From the NCBI RefSeq assembly GCF_910592395.1, contig NC_088316.1, positions 12,092,001 to 12,156,000 of the forward strand: a stretch of DNA of 64,000 bases. The letters run 5' to 3'. The stretch is from Lineus longissimus (lineage: Eukaryota > Nemertea > Pilidiophora > Heteronemertea > Lineidae). Made by a program: the position numbers and the translations under genes. Numbering within the stretch: position 1 is the stretch's first letter; every line of letters starts with the position of its first letter. Shown here one piece after another: positions 61,142 through 64,000 of the stretch. The notes beneath the pieces are model-generated. The model was not told the origin of the DNA, made no database searches, and worked only from the letters and a program-made list of their open reading frames with translations.

Positions 61142-64000
61142 ATGACTGCTAACGTACGATCACAACCACTCATTTTAGACGAATTTGTCAATGGAGAAGA
61201 TCCTGAACCTGATCTGCGGATAATATTTCTGAATATAAGACCACAATGGACCAAAGAAGACAAAATAAAGCTAAATGTAAGTATGGCATGCCACTGGGGT
61301 GAGTAGTCCGCCGAGGCAGACGAAATGAGCTCACATTTACGTCATGTAAAGGGTCGAAAAATGGTGGGTGGTGTCTTCATGGCACAGTCGAATCGGGGAG
61401 TTTCAAGGCGGTTATCGCCCGGAACTGGTACTAACACACTGTCCGGGCCATCCTTGCTCGACAGGTGGTATATAGGATCTGACGATAAAGTTGGAGCTGA
61501 TGACCTTGTCTACTGTTAGAAACTGTCCGAATTTGTTGTTCATCGCTTGCACCATTCTGGAGAACTTCCATGCACCCTCGCCCCATTAGGAGCGTGAAAA
61601 CTTGTCAGAACTATCGCAGTTAATGATTGTTCTTTTCCCAGCCCTGTCCTGGATCTGGCTTCCTCAACATCACCCTTCTAGCAACCTACGATGGCAAAAC
61701 AGCAGATGCTGTGGTGGTCCGGATCTTCATTCAGGCCATCGAGTTCATGATGAACAGAGAACGCGAGTTAGCTGCCACGATGGTGTTTAATGAAAGAGGG
61801 TTAACACCAAAAATTTACTGCATCTTCGAAAATGGAGTCTGTATGGAGTACATATTTGGAGAGCGCTTTGATTGGAGGAGGTTGGCAGAGAAACCACTAA
61901 ATGATGAAAAAATTCTAAGGTAGGCTTTTATTTGCTCTCTATACTCGACTTCAGAAGTACATGTTACTTGGCTGAATTCTTCAGAGTTTGTTTTTTCCTA
62001 CTTCTAACTTTGGGATCCAAGAGGATTGTCACATTTTAATAACCATGGTAAGTTTCGAATTTTTTTGTATGTATTGTTTACATCACTAGTGGGAGGCTTT
62101 TTCCGACTTATTGACGGTCTATCTAACTTTTTCCTGATTTATCCAACATATCTCCAACATTTTCCGACTTTGTCCAAAAGGTCCGATTTTCATAAAACCT
62201 GTGAAAACAACTAGGTCTTCTCAAAGAAGGCCATTAACGATCAAAGGCATTTGTTAAATGGGGTTAATTAGGTGTGTTGCAAACACCCAGAGTGACCCTA
62301 GGTGTGAATACTAATTACTTCCTCCCCTTTGGACCCTTTGCATGTCACACATGAGTTCATCTGGCTTGAGCCACTCCATTTTTAAGCAGGGGAGACTATG
62401 TAATACTAGATCAGAGTCTTTCAAATAAAGTGTCAGGAAACTACATCAAAACTCCGCCCGTTTCGGATGACGCGTGATGGGACAGTGCTCTCTCGGGCCA
62501 CGTGGTACACCGAAGCCAATTCCGCAAAACTTGTCTTTGAACAATTCCTCGATCAGCTTAACAAGGGCGTTACAAACATTCCGTTTTAAAGCAAACGCCT
62601 GCTTCAAAGTCACTGATCTCTATGAAACTATTTAGATACACATGTAATGTCAAAGATAACATTTATATGAAATGGTTTTCGACAATTTTGAGGAGAAGTG
62701 ATGGCACTGGTTTGAGATTAATTTTCGAAAAGCGTTTTCTACTCCACATCATCGCATATTGTTGTGGATTAGCAGTTAAGTATATTGTCGGTGCCTAATG
62801 GACCATCTAAGGATATCGCATGGTTCCATTTGTTGTCATCTAATGGGATATTCATATCTTATTAATGTTGACCGACTACAACTAGTTATATAGCAGGTTT
62901 AATTTCGCGTTCGCGGTAAAAAACGAAAAAAAACATGAAAAAATGCTAAACGTCTCGTTTTTTGTGGTTAGATGATCACATGTTGAAATACCATATTATC
63001 TCCATCAACATTTTTCATATTTAATGTAATTGTTATTTAATGGGATATTTGATAGTTTTGTGATTTTTTTGAAGCCCAGTTTCTAGTTCATTGAGATTAG
63101 AAAACGGTTCATTTTCCCATCGATGAGCTTGTTTTGACACACATACGTATATAAGCGCAAAGTGGTGTGAGGTATACCGTTCCAATATTGTTGAACACGC
63201 AATTTGACTTAAACCTTACAAACATTTATGATGTGTACATTAATCTTTGAGTAACCTCATAAGAAACAATTTACAGTATATATTGCCATTGATTACAACC
63301 TAATTATGGATTTCTTATAACAAATTGCAAACAGATGAGAGTGCATGCAGCTTAATTGTGGTTTAATTTGATTAATGTTTTGTTTGGCAATTAGGAGCCA
63401 ATCACACTTCTGCCAAAATTCTTAGATCGTTTTCATCAATATGATTTATATTGTATGTAATAAAAGTTTGTTTGTTAGTTTATGTATTTGTAACCCGATA
63501 AATCATATGAGTACCTCATGTGCCGAGTAAATATATTTCGTTGAATATTGGTCGTTCCATCATTGTTTTGCACCTCGGCTCAGTTTGTGGCTGAATTAGA
63601 AAAGGCTTCATCATGGCTTCCAGGTAATTGTCCGAGAGAGCTGTGGGATCAGGAAACTTGCCGTGACATGACTCTTTATTTGAAAGACTCTGACTAGATG
63701 AAATACAGAAATGGCTTATTTTGCAATTTAATTTCAAAGTTTCAAATTAGCGGCTAGAAATGATGCTTTGCAATTGAATGTTAAACAGTTTCTTTTCAAA
63801 TCATGTAGGAAATGACATTATTCCTAAACTGGATGTGAAATTATTGATAAAATCTAGAATGCAAATAGATTTGAGTATGGTGTACAATTCAAGATTTTTT
63901 AAATGTAAACAACTGTTTTTTGGTTTTCAACATACATGTAGGTATTGGTCTGTATTATGCAAATAGATACTGTAAATATTAGCACTGTCTACTAGCGTAA
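61142..64000 (+). CDS. Ethanolamine-kinase-like gene, copy C (partial, runs off window)
   Basis: Exons 1 (61142-61276) and 2 (61642-61919) are intact and nearly identical to copy A, with the same exon 2 length (278 bases, one codon less than copy B). Predicted start MTANVRSQPLILDEFVNGED; exon 2 holds GFLNITLLATYDG and ADAVVVRIF, with splice sites AATGTAAGT and TTCCCAG. Intron 2 tracks copy A to the window edge, which corresponds to about position 6450 in A, some 120 bases before exon 3. Whether C is functional depends on the remaining exons. It lacks the 3-kb segment of A and carries two extra pieces of its own at 63076-63395 and 63421-63640. Confidence 0.85.
63076..63640. other. Two segments in copy C intron 2 absent from copy A
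   Basis: Relative to A near 6060-6095, copy C has ~320 bases before GCCAATCACACTTCTGCCAA and ~220 bases after CCAAAATTCT. The shared 24-31 bases between them fix both junctions. They may be two insertions in C or two deletions in A. No coding or terminal repeat signal was recognised. Confidence 0.55.

Overview
The window is animal (metazoan) genomic DNA. It has AT-rich intergenic sequence, spliced genes with canonical GT-AG introns, astacin/ShKT and ZU5-type domains, and dense small DNA transposons and minisatellites. The repeat style (CGTCGT-headed ~300-bp arrays, elements starting with a GCTCAGCTGA-like palindrome) suggests a marine invertebrate, most likely a spiralian (lophotrochozoan). 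I cannot name the species. Exon coordinates were assembled by hand from splice sites and reading phase; no alignment or search was run.

Layout: (1) 1-12.5 kb, + strand: a divergent ethanolamine-kinase-like gene, copy A, broken by a 1.7-kb insertion in exon 3 and by loss of the exon 5 donor. It is followed by a 71-bp minisatellite (12.7-13.25 kb). (2) 14.2-17.9 kb, + strand: a ZU5/UPA-like protein with a C-terminal coiled coil; its 5' end is not found. (3) 18-21.7 kb: gene-poor, with a fragment of a non-LTR retrotransposon reverse-transcriptase ORF. (4) 21.8-43.7 kb, - strand: one complete 23-exon gene for a secreted astacin metalloprotease (signal peptide, prodomain, zinc-protease domain, short Cys-rich linker, 13 ShKT domains, 922 residues). 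Every exon junction keeps frame from ATG to stop. Its introns hold several mobile elements. (5) 43.7-51.3 kb: no gene found; inverted repeats and MITEs. (6) 51.7-57.3 kb, + strand: ethanolamine-kinase-like copy B, complete in 8 exons (377 residues), followed by a longer block of the same 71-bp minisatellite. (7) 59.7-64 kb: upstream region and first two exons of copy C, nearly identical to the start of copy A; the window ends just before its exon 3.

The kinase gene plus downstream minisatellite is therefore a repeated cassette, with the ZU5/UPA and astacin genes lying between copies A and B. The most notable items are the 13-ShKT astacin, built almost entirely from interchangeable phase 1-1 exons, and the kinase family with altered choline-kinase signature, a GC-AG intron and a freshly broken paralogue. 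At least three small inverted-repeat DNA element families recur in the window, one with an empty site visible in a paralogous intron.
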